Assembly (NCBI GenBank): GCA_964023205.1
Contig: OZ026838.1
Coordinates: 29,725,843-29,789,842 of the forward strand
Origin: Lutraria lutraria
Taxonomy: Eukaryota; Mollusca; Bivalvia; Venerida; Mactridae
Length of the DNA stretch: 64,000 nt
Reading direction: 5' to 3'
Made by a program: the position numbers and the translations under genes. Shown one piece after another: positions 24,701-36,728 of the stretch (its first letter is position 1; each line of letters opens with the position of its first letter). A model generated the notes under the pieces. That model saw nothing but the letters and a program-made list of their open reading frames with translations, did no database searches and was not told the DNA's origin.

Positions 24701-27700
24701 CGTTGGCACCGCTCTCGGCGCTCGGCTCTTGTGTTTATAATTTTTACTCAAATTTTAGGAATAGATGTATAATATATTACTTTTATCATTATTTCTAACA
24801 ATCACCCAATACTGCACCGACGATTTATTTCCCGGATATAAGACTCAAGCAAATAAGCTTAATATTTCGACATTATTATAAAATAAAGAACACCACATGC
24901 ATTAAATACAATTTTGAATACAAAGTTTAAGCCAGAATATGAAAATATTTGATAAATGTTCGTGAAATTGGTAGAAAATGATTACTTGAAATTGCTCAAC
25001 TGTTGAATTTAGGAAGATCATGAACGGGTCAAGCCATTTATCATACAACAGAAAGAATTTTGTAAATCTTCCCATGTGGGCGTATTAGTTTGTATGATTA
25101 AGTGCAAATCAATGCAGTGATAAACCAAATATTATGTCAATACGATGGAGGGATATCGGTATGACCTGATGAACATGGTATTAAAGTACAGCACGTAGAT
25201 ATTGTGGTTTAATTAAGTCAACGTTGTCGTTTTCGGAACATTTTCCTCAGCTTTATCGATATTTAATCATAACCAGTGCAAGACTATTAGATTTTATGAA
25301 TACTAAAGACCATAGTACATGTGAAAAATTGTCATGAATTAGGTTATCATCCCTTACTGCAACAAAATTTCAGCTGTGTTTTTTAACCAAGTTGAGCATT
25401 CATTTTAAATAATCAAACGTTTCTCTAATGGCTGTTGTCTGTCGGTCATTAAAAGCATAATTTATCCAATGTATGGTACGTACTTCTCGTTCGTTAATCA
25501 AGAATTTGTACGTGTTTTCAAAGACCTATACTATACATGTATAGTATAAGTCTTTGGTGTTTTCATGAATTATGACAATTGGTTTAATATCTAATTATAT
25601 TCATGTATACTTTGTATAGCTATATCAGCGTATTGATTGTTAAATATTTGCCTCTATGGTATACAGATGCAGTGGCGGGTATAAAACACTATTGTTTCTT
25701 TCACTCATGTCACTGATAGAGGTTCATTCCATGTTCATTACATTTAATCATTTTGTACAAGGCACGTACTATGGTCGGAGATAGCAGTATACAGTCAAAC
25801 ATGTTAACAAACGGGCCATTCTGGGGAAGACATAGCGTGGCCTTTATTGACAGGTGGCCTTTATTCGGAGATTATTTTGTTCTAAATAATGAATGGGAGT
25901 TTTCAAAAGAATGTCCTTTATTCACTTGGTGGCCTTTATTCGGAGGTGGTCGCTAACACGGGTTTGCCTGTATATGCTATATAATAATTATATGATATTA
26001 AATGTATTTTAGATGACTTTGTTATGTACGTATTTCTGATATTTTTCAACAGAACAAAAATAGTACACCGTTTATATGAAACGTGTGCACTCTGGTTTGA
26101 TAATCAGAAAGGAGATGCATATAATGGATAGAATTCTACTACTACAAATTGCTCAGAAAACTTTACATTCTTAACTGAACATTTAGATCACTGTTTGTGT
26201 ACATTTGAAGATACAAATGAAGAAACACTGGCGGGGGTAACGAACAAGTGATAATAAAAATATGTTATGAGAATGACTTTACAACACTTTATAATGTTTA
26301 CAAAGGAAAAAATGTTGAATTTTGTTTGATTGTGTTACCTTTTGAGGGGGGGGGGGTATTATAAAACTTGGACATAGTCTCTAAGCATTTCATATAAAAA
26401 AGATACCATGGACGGTCTTATAATACGCTTTGTACACATATTTAGATCAATTATTCTGACAGAAAAATAAATTGATAACTAGCTTCGTGTTTAAGTCAAA
26501 ATCATCTTACAAACATTAAAGGGCGTAAAAGAAATTCACCTTCGGACCCTGTTCTTCAGTTCGCCTGAGAGCTATACTTATGGTGAATTAACATAACTGG
26601 GGGATCCTGCATTGTCATTTGACTATACAAATCATAACATTCGAACCAAAATACTTGTTGAATCTGTTATAGTCGACTATTCACGGAAAATTGGGTTGCT
26701 GTGATGAAATGTTTACTGAGGATGCTAAGCAGATTAAAGAAGCTATGGACGGATTTGGTATGCACAGAAAATGGAATCTACCGACACACTACTTTATATA
26801 GGCCTTGCTCTAAATGCGATATATGCAAAAATGCTTCAAATGTTAACAGGTTATATAACGGCGTGTAAGAGAATTGAAATTATATCATAGATACGAATTA
26901 AAATCATTTTAATTCATGTTGTACTTTAATGAACTAACGTTAACTTTAATCGTTGGTTAGATAGACTTTGTATATTTCTTTGAAAAATGCGAACATACGA
27001 TCACAGAAATGTAGATTTTCTGTAGTATTAAATGATAAAATAAACTCATACATATTAATTCACTCTTACATGTCGATATTGGCCATGCTTAATGCACCAA
27101 TTTATCGTTCTAATTATTTCCTTTCAGAAAAGTAATGAACAGTGGCCTACTTAATTATTTATGAAGATGACATCAAATGGTTTCTTATCATTAAAAAACT
27201 TATTTTTCTTCAATCATGAAGATGCAGCTAGTTGACTGGTCTGCTCATTATTTTACAGACGTGTTTAAATTTATCCATTGCTACGTTGACTGGTTGTAAT
27301 TTATTCTGATTTGGATGGAGAACGCCGTAGCGATAAGTCTTCAAGAATTGATAGGAAACACAATTGCTTTTGTTGCAGCATTTCACGTACATGAATTCAC
27401 ATACATGGATATTTGTACTTATTATAAAGATTTAGATGAGACATTTATATAGAAGAGTGTTAGAGATTAGTTATGTATTGGGCTTCCGGAATATCTCGCG
27501 CCTTTAACTTTGATTTGAATGGTTCGAGGTGTTCCGAAGCATTAGGCGCGTATATTATTATCAAACAAATTGTCATGTTCATTGTATATTGGTAGCATGA
27601 GAATATTATTATATACACCTGATTTATAACTACCAAACATTTCACTTTTGGTCACCATGTTGCTGTGATGTGAACGTATTGCGGTATTAAAATAAACGTT

Positions 27701-30700
27701 TCCCATTCAACTGCTGCTTACAGAATCTTGAATCTACGGCTCCAGAGAAGCTTGCATGGTGGTGACCAAATCGTGTTTCGGTATAGATTAACATCGAAGA
27801 TAAAACTTCGTATAGACACTGCTTGCTTATTTATGAATGCTTGTCATCATTGTATAGATAACGATATACATTAATGATAGTTGTACATGTATGTATTTTT
27901 TTATGTTAACAAGCCTTAGTGCTATCTCGTGTGTAGATATACTCAAACACAATTGTAAGCACTTATATTTAACTACATGTATTGTATATATATAAATACA
28001 TATGCTTCTAGGCTACCATACATGGAAAATTCGGATTCACTGATGACGACGCTACACAAGCGGCCGAGGAACTTAAAACTGCCATGGACGGATTTGGTAA
28101 AACATAATTTTCTAAAAAATAAAAAACAGATTCGTTTGTTTCTTGTGCCCAACCAGTTGCTAACAAAATAATACTGATAGGTATAAAAGAAGCACAGGTT
28201 TTATCAACTACATGTCTGTCTAGTGACGTTAAACCAAACACTAGCAACAAATGAATCACACCAAATTATAATATGCCGATACGTTCGATAAAACCGGATA
28301 GTAATGAACTCGGACATGGTGAAAAATATAGCCCAGTTTTGTCTGATTTTGCTCGCTAAATGATGTAAAATTTAAAGAATACATGAACTTAGAATGCAGT
28401 AGCTGCGGCCTTTGTCCAGTGGTCATTGCCGCGGCTAGACCTTTCCCGGTCGCGACATGTCATACCGTTCCATGAAAATTTGACAACAATGTCGATTTTC
28501 TTCTACATGTGGAGAAACTAGTTTGCCTGTTCCTGAGAAAGGGTTAATTAATTAGTACTGGTTCGATTACCGTCCAGGAAAACTGATTAGGTAAATCGAC
28601 CGCTCGATGTAACTGAATATTTCAACGGCATTCAACCTATATTATAAATAACCAGAACACAATTCATCGGAAGTTTTGACTTCTAATTTTAAATAGGGTA
28701 CGTTTTTCATATTGGTAGAAATGCTAAATTTGTAGCAAAACGATAGCATTAGATCTTACATGACTCACTCGTCCTACACTTGGTTTGAAATCAACGTACC
28801 GAGAGTAAAACCAGTTTATAGAAGTCAAAATCATATGACAACAAATGTACTTTATATTTTATTCAATCTTTTTTAAGACAACGGTCATGTTTGTACAATA
28901 TAACGGAGCTTAAGGTTGTTACTGTGACAAATAACAACTGCTATTGAAAAGGAATTTGAACTAAATACCTCTGAAGTAATGATGTGTAAAAGTAATATAA
29001 ATCATTCTTTTTTGCGAAATCGATATTTGAAGCCAATAATGCTGTAAATTAGTTTTTGCCCTTAGGAAGCAGGTTCAGGTTTATAGAAAGCTCACTTTAG
29101 ATTAGTTGTTACCTGTTCACATATAAGGAGTTAACAATCAAATACTACTAATTTAGCAGAACACCCATTTATCACTTAAAACATGTGTTCTGATTCGATA
29201 TTAGTACTAACTATACGACACTGTATATATTTACATGTATTTTATTAACTACATGTATTCTAAATTATTGGATAACATTTGAATGAATTAAAATTTAATT
29301 ATCCTGAATTATTCATTTAATTTAATCCAAAGATTAGAAGACGCAGCTTTCGAAATTTCTAAACTGGTATTGTGCGATTTTAATAAACTTTCAAAGCTGC
29401 ATCATTCCATTGCCAGTGCTTGCATTTATTTTTAGCTTCGGCGAGATTCGATTACTTTTGTAAGCTGTATTATACGATAGTTTTCTTTAGTTGTCAAAGT
29501 ACATGTATTTAACGATGCATTCCCTATGGATACGAGAACGATCGACTGTGGGTACGAAGCTAACAATAATCGCATACAGCATTGGCTCGATAATCATAAT
29601 GCATATCAAAATATGCGGTGGGATATAAGATTTGTTCAGTATATTATTTGTATTGTTGGGTTTATAAAAGGGATAATGTAGAAAACTTGACTAGATTATA
29701 ATTATTCAACTATTGACATAGGTACAAACGAGGAAGCAATTGTCGGCATCTTAGTATCATACAACAATGAACAGCGAAAAACACTGGCTGATACGTATGA
29801 ACAATCTTATGGACAGGCAAGTATCTTTAAAACTTTTGCTTGCGGCCACCTCCGAATGGAGGCCATCCTGTGAATAAAGGACATATTATGTTTTTCCCTA
29901 TGGTGGCCTTTGTTCACAGGTTTGACTGTGCCATGTTTTCTTCCAGGCATTCACTTATTGATGTTTCTTTTAATGCTTGCTCTAGAATCGCTGAGTCTCT
30001 TAAATTGTGATCGGGCTTGGCAGTTGATGCCAGTATCATAATGAAAACGATACCAGATGTACTCCTGCAATTAGTTAATTAGTAGAAGATGTGTATTCTA
30101 TTGTCTGTCGTAATCGACTTTTCTTTAATGAAAAATAAAATAGCATTATCTTGATCGATAATTTGCATTTTGAATATGGACATAGATCAATGTAATTCTC
30201 ATTTATGGAAAAGTTATTTACATTTTGTAGTTTAGGCGTAACAAGAGACCGATTTCATTTCCATCGGTGAAATACTAGTATAACTATACGTCTACATTTT
30301 TATGATCATATATGAAAGTCACCTCACAGTTGGAGGAAATACTCAGCAATAGTGTGTCCCGTCGATATTCTTAATTCCAATACTGTCAGTAATATGAGTT
30401 TAGGGGGTCGGTTTAGGTGCAAACAAGCATCTTGGATTCTATTTCAAAATATAGTAAAGAATTAATGACGGTATTCTTTTGTACATACAGCCGCTGATCG
30501 ACGATCTTAAAAGTGAACTCTCTGGTGATTTGGAGGAATGTGTAGTGGCAATGATGATGGCTCCTAGACATTACGACGCAAAAATGTTGCATGACGCTAT
30601 ATGTGTACGTAAATCTTCTGACTTACCTAGCTACTTGTACCCATATTTGTGTCACCTTTGTGCCTGTATTAAACTTTATATATTTCATATATTTTTTTCA

Positions 30701-33700
30701 GAATTCACTCAAGATTAGGTATAATTATCGAGTTAATGTTATATGTACATTTTACTTGATTTATGATATTTGTTCAAATTACAAACTAAAGTATTTAGAT
30801 TTTGCAATAGCTTTGTCATTGATTAATTCCCGTCACCACGAATAATCATAAATGTATTACTAAGTCTTATCATGCCCTCGGGATCTATGATATCGGGACA
30901 TAAAGTGATTTTCCTGTCCATCCGTCTATCCTGCCGTCAGTGCGGGCACACGGAATGGAGCTTGTCTGAGTACAGAAAACAATGGGTAACGGTAAATTAC
31001 ATACATGTACATTCTTAGGTACTTTAATGGTTTTGTTGGGTAGGGTTGGGGCACTTGTTGGGTACAAAAGAACAAAAGAATTACTCAACAAATGCCCATT
31101 GGTTGGAATGTGCGTCCTTCCGTCCATACGAGGTTAAGTAGATGTTACCGTTTCATCTTCCACCAACACCTCACTAGAACACTTGGATACTTATACAGTT
31201 GTTGCCTATGACCATTCTCAATACATCGATTCAACCAACCTCACTTTGACCTTGGCCTTGACCTGATTTGGACTTAGAATGATTCTGTATGAGGTTAAAT
31301 AGATTTATAGATTTTACCGTTGTGTCTAGCACCAACACTACTTACTAGAACACTTGAATACACTTTATATACATGTATACTTGTTGCCTATGACCATTCT
31401 AGATCCACCATTAGCAACCAACTTCACTTTGGCATTGTGACAATTTTTTCAAATTGGCTTTTTCTTGACAAGAATGCCAACGGGGACATATGCGTGTATT
31501 GAATTATGAAAGCGTCTTGTTTTTAAAATACAAAAAAATGGCACCCATTTGTTATATATACTGGATAATAACGCATGAAACCTCAATACAGACTAAAGCA
31601 TTGTTTTTAGTCTCTTATATAAGGACCTTTCAAATGAATATTTGAGCTACACTGCATGGTTATATAGAACAAGAGCATTTGTAGTTAGAACGTCTGGACA
31701 TTTTACACCCTAAGTCCGGGTCGACGGAGACCAGTTTAATACCAATAGATAGAAGTACCCATAAGTGAGAGTAATAATGAACGACAATTCTGCATAGAAA
31801 TTGGGACTAATGCTATATAGCCTAAATAATGTTTGTTTTTGGTTACATTTTCATTTTAAAAGACAATGTAGGTAGATAGGGGCTTGTGCTTGCTCATGTA
31901 AGTATGTAGAAAGGATAGAATGTAGAATTTCGTTGCTCGGGCTAATAAAAAGTATAGGGAAACAAACAATGTTTACGCCTTGTGAAGTTTCTAGAATTTG
32001 TACGAAAACTAATTCTGCGTTGTAGGGTGCAGGCACGGATGAAGACACGCTTATTGGTGTTTTATGTACCAGAAACAATGACGAGATAGAGGAAATCAAG
32101 GAAATATATCAAACAGGTACATGCTTGTGCGTCGGTCCTTTTCACATTATTCCTCGTCAGGAACTGTCATTTTAGTTTCATTAATAGATTATACTTCAGT
32201 CATTCTAGAATATAAAGTTTGAATATATTTCTAATAGGATGCATTCCCTTTGAGGCTTATCTTTGACATAAGAACAAGTACAATGGTGTCTTCAGGTCAA
32301 AAACCTGCCAACCTCACCGAAGCACAATTTATCATATTCATTGTAGATTTTCTACTTGTATGTATGCAATATAACAATACATGCGTTTTGGTCTGGTTTG
32401 CCATTTTAATCCATAATGTACCATATACACCACTTCTTTCTTCAACGTGCTAGTCCTCTATGTCAGTCCCCTATGGTCTAGACATGGCACTCGTTTTTTT
32501 TTTGACATTTTGGTGGATGACTGAATGTTGATATGATAAAGAAAAAACGTCATCAAGCATGAGGTTGTCTAGAGTTATAATTTGCATCAGCCAATCAAAA
32601 TCCATCTTTCGTGACTTGCAAGTACAGTGCAACGTCTCCAAAGCAACACCCTTTGGGAGTAGCAAAACTATGTTGTTGTTGAGAGCTTGTTGCTCTGGAG
32701 AGATTAAATTAATAGTTAAATTGTGCAGTGGGAAAATCATGCTGGTTTGCGCTTTGGAGAGGTTGTACTGTCATGCAAATGAAAATTATTGTAACTATCT
32801 AAAATTACAGAGTATGAGGTGGAATTAAAGGATGATTTACAATGTGACACAGCGGGTAACTTCGCAAGATTGTTGCACTCTCTAGCTACTGCTTCTCGAC
32901 AGGAAGGTGATGAGGATGAGGATCAAGCAACAGAAGATGCACAGTCACTGGTTGATGTAAGTAAATAACACTTTAATGCATTTGTTCTATAAACTCAACA
33001 AAGTGAGACATTTGATGGCAATTCATTGCCTAATTTTCTGGTGCACAGAATATCATACTTGTAATATTTTACACAGCAATTAGCATACTTAAACTGAATG
33101 GTACGGTAATGCTTACACTTAATAACAATTTAAGTATCCAATATACAAGTACATGCATGCAGTACACGCACGTTTAAATAAGTTCTAGTTGCGTGATATA
33201 ATGGTGTGTAATGTATGAAGTTTCATGTTGATACCTCTTATAGTTTCTGAGTTATAAGCTACATTAAACTTTTTGATCGACGCAGACAGACAGCGGTCCA
33301 TTGAAACACCCCAATACACCCCAATAACGCTGAAACACACCCCAATAACTCTTAAATCACACAAATACAACTCAATAGTAATAAAATTAAACTTTTATAG
33401 AATGAAATAATGTATCTAAAATCAAACGTAATCCTATTTTATGCAAGAAAAATATGAATTAAGATTTATAAGTTTGATATTTGTGGCTTAATTACTGTAT
33501 GCCCCATATTCGTGAATATGAACAAAAGTTCACCAATATTGACCATATTTTCCTAATTTTTGAGAATTTTCCATTTATTTCTAAACTAGTGATCAAGATT
33601 TAAGAACATAAAATGATACTGTTAACAAAAACGTCCATTTTTGTTCAGTTATCATATTCAGTGATCAGTGATCACAATAGTAAAACTTTTTCTTCGAAAA

Positions 33701-35508
33701 CAGACAAGCTAATAAATGTGCTCGTTTCAAAGTGTTAGTGACCTGACCTGTTTTTCTATTCTAGGCTGGTATTAACCAGCTTGGTACAGATGAGAGTACA
33801 TTTAATGCAGTTTTATGTCTACGAAGTCCACAACAGCTGAGAGCAGTGTTCAGGAAATATCAAGAGATGACTGGACATGAATTAGAAGATGATATTGATA
33901 GTGAAATGAGCAGCGATGTCAAAGAAGGACTTAAAGCCATAAGTAAATAAACCTTGCAAACTTCTGAAATTGATTCAACAATTTAACTTGTCTGTGCAAT
34001 TTATATCAAATCTTTTCTTGAGCAAGACACTAATTAATTACCAAACAATGAAGCCTTAATGGTTCTTTAATTAAAATCTGTCTGAATGCAATGGAAAGTC
34101 TGTTTTTGTGCCATTTTTTTGTTGACATATTGTACATTAAGCTGATTCTGTGGTCTAGTGGTTAGTATCACTGACTTGTAATCACTAGCCAATCACTGCA
34201 CAGAGTTTGAATTCCATGAGGGACCAAATATTTTCTCATATGAGACAGCTGTCAGGAATCCAGACAGGTTACAGTTGTAAGCATGGGGTATTCCTTTAAC
34301 ATCAAAGCTTAAATGTTGCCACATGACCATGGCTGCATGTTGGTGAGACATTAAACCCCGGTGATTAGAAAGAACCAAGTTTTATCAATAGCTGGTAAAA
34401 ATTATGACCACTGTGTAGATGATGGTTTTCTATTATTGTTCAATGGACAAAGCCCAGATTCAGCTAAAAATAACATCGTAACTTTGTATCAAGAAAATGA
34501 CGTAGAAAAATGTAGATTCATGACAGATATAGCAAAACAAAAAAATGTATTATGATTTTACTTCCAACTCATGGCAGTTATTGACCCAAACTGATTAATA
34601 ATATTTTATCTATGATATTTGATAAGCAGTTAGAAATTGATTCCTTTTTTTAAAGTGTCTTAGCTTTTGTGAAGCAGTGTGAAACTGTAAGAACCATAGA
34701 ATAATGGTCTTAAATAATGAGGTGGTAGCACATTGAGGATTCACAGTAAATAATGTTTTATTAATGTGTTTTGTAGTTAAAATGAACAAGAATAGATATG
34801 GATATTTTGCTGAAAGATTGAATAAAGCCATGAGGGGATTTGGTACCGATGACAGTGAGCTTATACGACTTATCATATCCAGATGTGAGGTAATGTACTT
34901 TAAACAAGTTGACATAAAAAATAAGTGATGTAGCAAGAGACATAAAAATGAATTGCATTTTCAGAAACTGACCTGTTATGTGGCCCTTTAATCCAAATTT
35001 GAATCTTCCCACCAATAGTTTTTCTTCATGATCATAATTTAACACTGCAGATTTTTGTTTTTATGTCAGATATATTGTAACAATTTTCATTATGTTTGGT
35101 GATTTTTGACAAATATCTTGTGATTTTTAAAATGTAAGGAACAATTTTAAAAAGTATACTAGTAATTCCACATGTCTGTGTAAATGCCAGTTCAAATTTC
35201 ACTCTTGACATTTTACATGGTAGAAATGAGTGATCAGACTGCTGAGGAAAACACAGCATGAAGTCAATTATTAACAATTGCACCAACTTGATTCCTCAAT
35301 TCATCTGTTCGGTACATTCCCACATTTGACTAACCCTTGTCTTATTGATGGCTTGTATTTCCAGACTGACTTAAGTTGCGTGGCAGAAGAATACGAAAAA
35401 ATGTATGAGACGTCGTTGTTTGAGGATGTCAAAGGTGAATGTGGTGGATATTACAAAAAATTATTATTATCTGTCATTCTTGGGAGACCTGTCACAGATG
35501 ATGACTAA
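21706..35508 (+). CDS. Annexin, four-repeat, 322 aa, nine exons per transcript
   Basis: Exons are ATG exon 1A (21703-21708 region) or 1B; 26673-26757 (2a) or 28012-28096 (2b); 29722-29816; 30491-30604; 32026-32116; 32811-32956; 33765-33942; 34777-34889; and 35365-35508. One exon 1 plus one exon 2 gives 969 nt with matching phases. Annexins bind acidic phospholipid membranes in a Ca2+-dependent way. Type II Ca2+ loops GXGT(D) are seen in repeat 1 (MDGFGTNE), repeat 2 (CGAGTDE) and repeat 4 (MRGFGTDD). Repeat 3 has QLGTDE, missing the first Gly. The linker between repeats 2 and 3 is very acidic ([11 protein letters not shown]). The N-terminal tail is short, as in core-type annexins, so tail length does not assign a vertebrate subfamily. 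Intron 3 (after 29816) has a GC donor. Confidence 0.92.
21983..21985 (+). CDS. Annexin candidate alternative start exon 1B: only the Met codon
   Basis: 277 nt after 1A, AACAATG is again followed directly by the donor GTAAGT, giving the same ATG-only phase-0 exon. This could be a second promoter's first exon. It could also be chance, since ATGGTAAG is only 8 bases; the same arrangement twice in 280 nt upstream of duplicated exons favours function. Confidence 0.45.
22592..22768. mobile_element. TIR element, AGCCCTGG family
   Basis: TAATGATGG..AGCCCTGGTCCCGAGGTTA on the left is mirrored by TAACTTCGGGGCCAGGGCT..CCATCATTAAAG on the right, giving ~45-bp imperfect TIRs. The internal motif AATATGAGATTAGAGC recurs at 42245 in a second copy. 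A tRNA-like segment (GGTAAAGG.. AAGTTCGAATCC) adjoins it on the left at ~22460-22545. Confidence 0.6.
23589..23602 (+). repeat. Poly-C run of 14
   Basis: An uninterrupted C tract in annexin intron 1. Comparable tracts are the G run at 26346-26356 and the C run at 43941-43956. Their lengths may be assembly-sensitive. Confidence 0.9.
24526..24735 (+). mobile_element. Short element with AGCTCGTCTG ends
   Basis: It begins TTTTAGCTCGTCTGTTTTCG, with a foldback to GGTCGAGCT, and later has AACAGACGAGCG inverted, followed by CGGCGCTCGGCT. An inverted fragment of the same start (TTCTTCGAAAACAGACAAGC) is at 33660-33712. Confidence 0.5.
25519..25556. repeat. 38-bp palindrome CAAAGAC..TATACAT/GTATA..GTCTTTG
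   Basis: The two arms differ at one position. A partial copy (CAAAGACATATACTATACAT) is at 7291-7310. Confidence 0.7.
25793..25972. mobile_element. MITE family 1 copy, near full length
   Basis: It runs from ACAGTCAAACATGTTAAC to ACACGGGTTTGCCTGTA, with GTGGCCTTTATTCGGAGG modules inside. It lies in annexin intron 1. A 67-codon frame across it is an artefact. Confidence 0.75.
26673..26757 (+). CDS. Annexin alternative exon 2a
   Basis: The acceptor TCTGTTATAG and donor G|GTATGC define 85 nt starting in phase 0 and ending in phase 1. It encodes [17 protein letters not shown] and then KEAMDGFG. It aligns with exon 2b without gaps, about 15 of 28 residues identical. It carries a Cys-Cys pair (residues 9-10 of the exon) that 2b lacks, and it supplies the first helix and Ca2+-loop Gly of annexin repeat 1. 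Confidence 0.75.
28012..28096 (+). CDS. Annexin alternative exon 2b
   Basis: The acceptor ATGCTTCTAG and donor G|GTAAAA define 85 nt, the same length and phases as 2a. It encodes [20 protein letters not shown] and then LKTAMDGFG. If 2a and 2b were both included, the frame would shift and hit TGA within 11 codons. If both were skipped, the frame from ATG into exon 3 would hit TAG after ten codons. Exactly one must therefore be used. Confidence 0.85.
29838..29931. mobile_element. MITE family 1 copy, internally deleted
   Basis: TGCGGCCACCTCCGAATG..GAATAAAGG leads to GGCCTTTGTTCACAGG and TTTGACTGTG. It starts about 21 nt after the annexin exon-3 GC splice donor. Confidence 0.6.
30880..31460. repeat. 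Diverged tandem-unit repeat in annexin intron 4
   Basis: Two direct units, about 31155-31270 and 31325-31440, share CACTAGAACACTTG and TTGTTGCCTATGACCATTCT. Upstream sequence with TCCATCCGTCTATCC and CATAAAGTG is typical repeat sequence. No gene is supported. Confidence 0.5.
32624..32771. mobile_element. MITE family 2 copy (TIR CAGTGCAACCTCTCC)
   Basis: ACAGTGCAACGTCTCCAAAG..CTTTGGGAGTAG runs to GGAGAGGTTGTACTG. Other copies are at 41234, 50434 and 57305. It ends 40 nt before annexin exon 6, so it lies close to that exon's branch-point region. Confidence 0.75.
33660..33712 (-). mobile_element. Fragment of the AGCTCGTCTG element, inverted
   Basis: GTGATCACAATAG..TTCTTCGAAAACAGAC is the inverse complement of the start of the element at 24526. 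It lies 50 nt before annexin exon 7. Confidence 0.45.
34145..34345 (+). mobile_element. Second SINE-like family, tRNA-type head
   Basis: TGTGGTCTAGTGGTTAGTA resembles a tRNA A box and GAGTTTGAATTCC a diverged B box, followed by GGGACCAAATATTTTC. An inverted copy of the same head region is at 42330-42425. It lies in annexin intron 7. Confidence 0.5.
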
Positions 35509-36011
35509 AGAAAAAATAGTGCTTAAATTACCAAAAAAAAGGAACTGCTTGTAGATAAATCACCTGAACTGAACAATGGCTATAACTGATTTATTTCCAC
35601 AACATGATAATATATGTTGTTCAATGTAAATGTACTAATACATTTTATTTTTTATACAGATTTATGATTGTTTGTAAAAGATAGTGAGATATTGCCATGG
35701 GAATTGATATATAGATGTTTATCAAAAATCTTCAAATACACATATTTAAAGTGACATTCACAGTTAGATTTTTAGCAAAGTAATACAAAATTTCTGTTTC
35801 GATGATTGGCTACAATGTAAAATTCTTTACACCTTTCCTAAATATATGTATTCAAATCAAATACTCATATTGTACCTGTTTTCACACAACATTTAATTAA
35901 TCACAGATTAGTAGTCTAATCAATGGCACTGACTTTGCTTGTATCATTTTGGTTATACATAATTATAAAAATATATCACTTTACAAACTTTGTTTTTCTT
36001 TGTGTACATAA
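35509..36011. other. 3' flank of the annexin gene
   Basis: AT-rich. I saw no canonical AATAAA in the first 500 nt, so the cleavage site is not assigned. No further coding exon seen. Confidence 0.4.
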
Positions 36012-36019
36012 CAGATGAA

Positions 36020-36387
36020 TAGGGTTGGACACCGTTAACAACGAAACGGTACAATACTAATATATATAATTATATCGGTATTTTCACGGTATTATCGATA
36101 CCATATGATACCCAAAACTGATACAAAAATTGTCTAACAAGTAAGATTTTGCTTAGCATCTCTGTTTTTTTGTGTAACCAGTTATCAATCACTAAGTTTT
36201 GATCAATTTCAAGAAGAATTTGTATTTCTTACTCGTGATGCACAGCCTGAAATACGACGATTCGTTGAGATTTGGAACTTTTTCAAACACTTTAAAAATT
36301 AATTACGGTATCAAACGATGATGGACCAGTATGAATTGAAATGATTTTCGGTACTGTCTCGGTACCTGGTACCGGTGTCCAACCCTA
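36020..36387. mobile_element. hAT-type MITE with 8-bp target duplication
   Basis: The ends TAGGGTTGGACACCG and CGGTGTCCAACCCTA are perfect inverse complements. The flanks CAGATGAA (36012-36019) and CAGATTAA (36388-36395) match at 7 of 8 positions, the size hAT elements make. The interior has GGTATT/ATCGATACC motifs and no transposase. Confidence 0.85.
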
Positions 36388-36467
36388 CAGATTAAAGAGT
36401 CATGTGTAACAAATGAGCATAAAATCACAAGAACATACTCTGTTCAAATTCGACACAGTTTATCAAT

Positions 36468-36716
36468 TGTTTTGTTTGTTTATATTGAGTTGCACGCCCT
36501 TTTCAACAACAAGAGTCATATGAGGCGGACAGTTCACCTAAACATCATTCCTGGGAAGAACCAGTACTACACTACCATCCTCCATAAGCAACTGCCTACT
36601 TTCTCATTTGAAGAGACATGGTCGGTAGTGGGGCTCAAACCCACGACCCTCTATCAGTGAGAGGTTACAGTGATTTGTTGTCAGCGACCTTAACCACTCG
36701 ACCATGGAGACAGGTC
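36468..36716 (-). mobile_element. tRNA-derived SINE with perfect 12-bp target duplication
   Basis: This is the same family as 15980-16231 but reversed. CAGTTTATCAAT stands at both 36456-36467 and 36717-36728. Read on the minus strand it shows CGAGTGGTTAAGG, GTGGGTTTGAGCCC and an AAACAAACAAAA tail. A 62-codon open frame across it is not a gene. Confidence 0.88.
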
Positions 36717-36728
36717 CAGTTTATCAAT

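Noticed and set aside
26341..26357. Poly-G/poly-C runs as quadruplex or regulatory sites
   Set aside because: Single uninterrupted homopolymers, more likely slippage tracts; no repeated G-triplet arrangement.
32471..32828. 89-codon frames on both strands
   Set aside because: They overlap a family 2 MITE, whose copies elsewhere give the same chance frames (for example 57350-57604).
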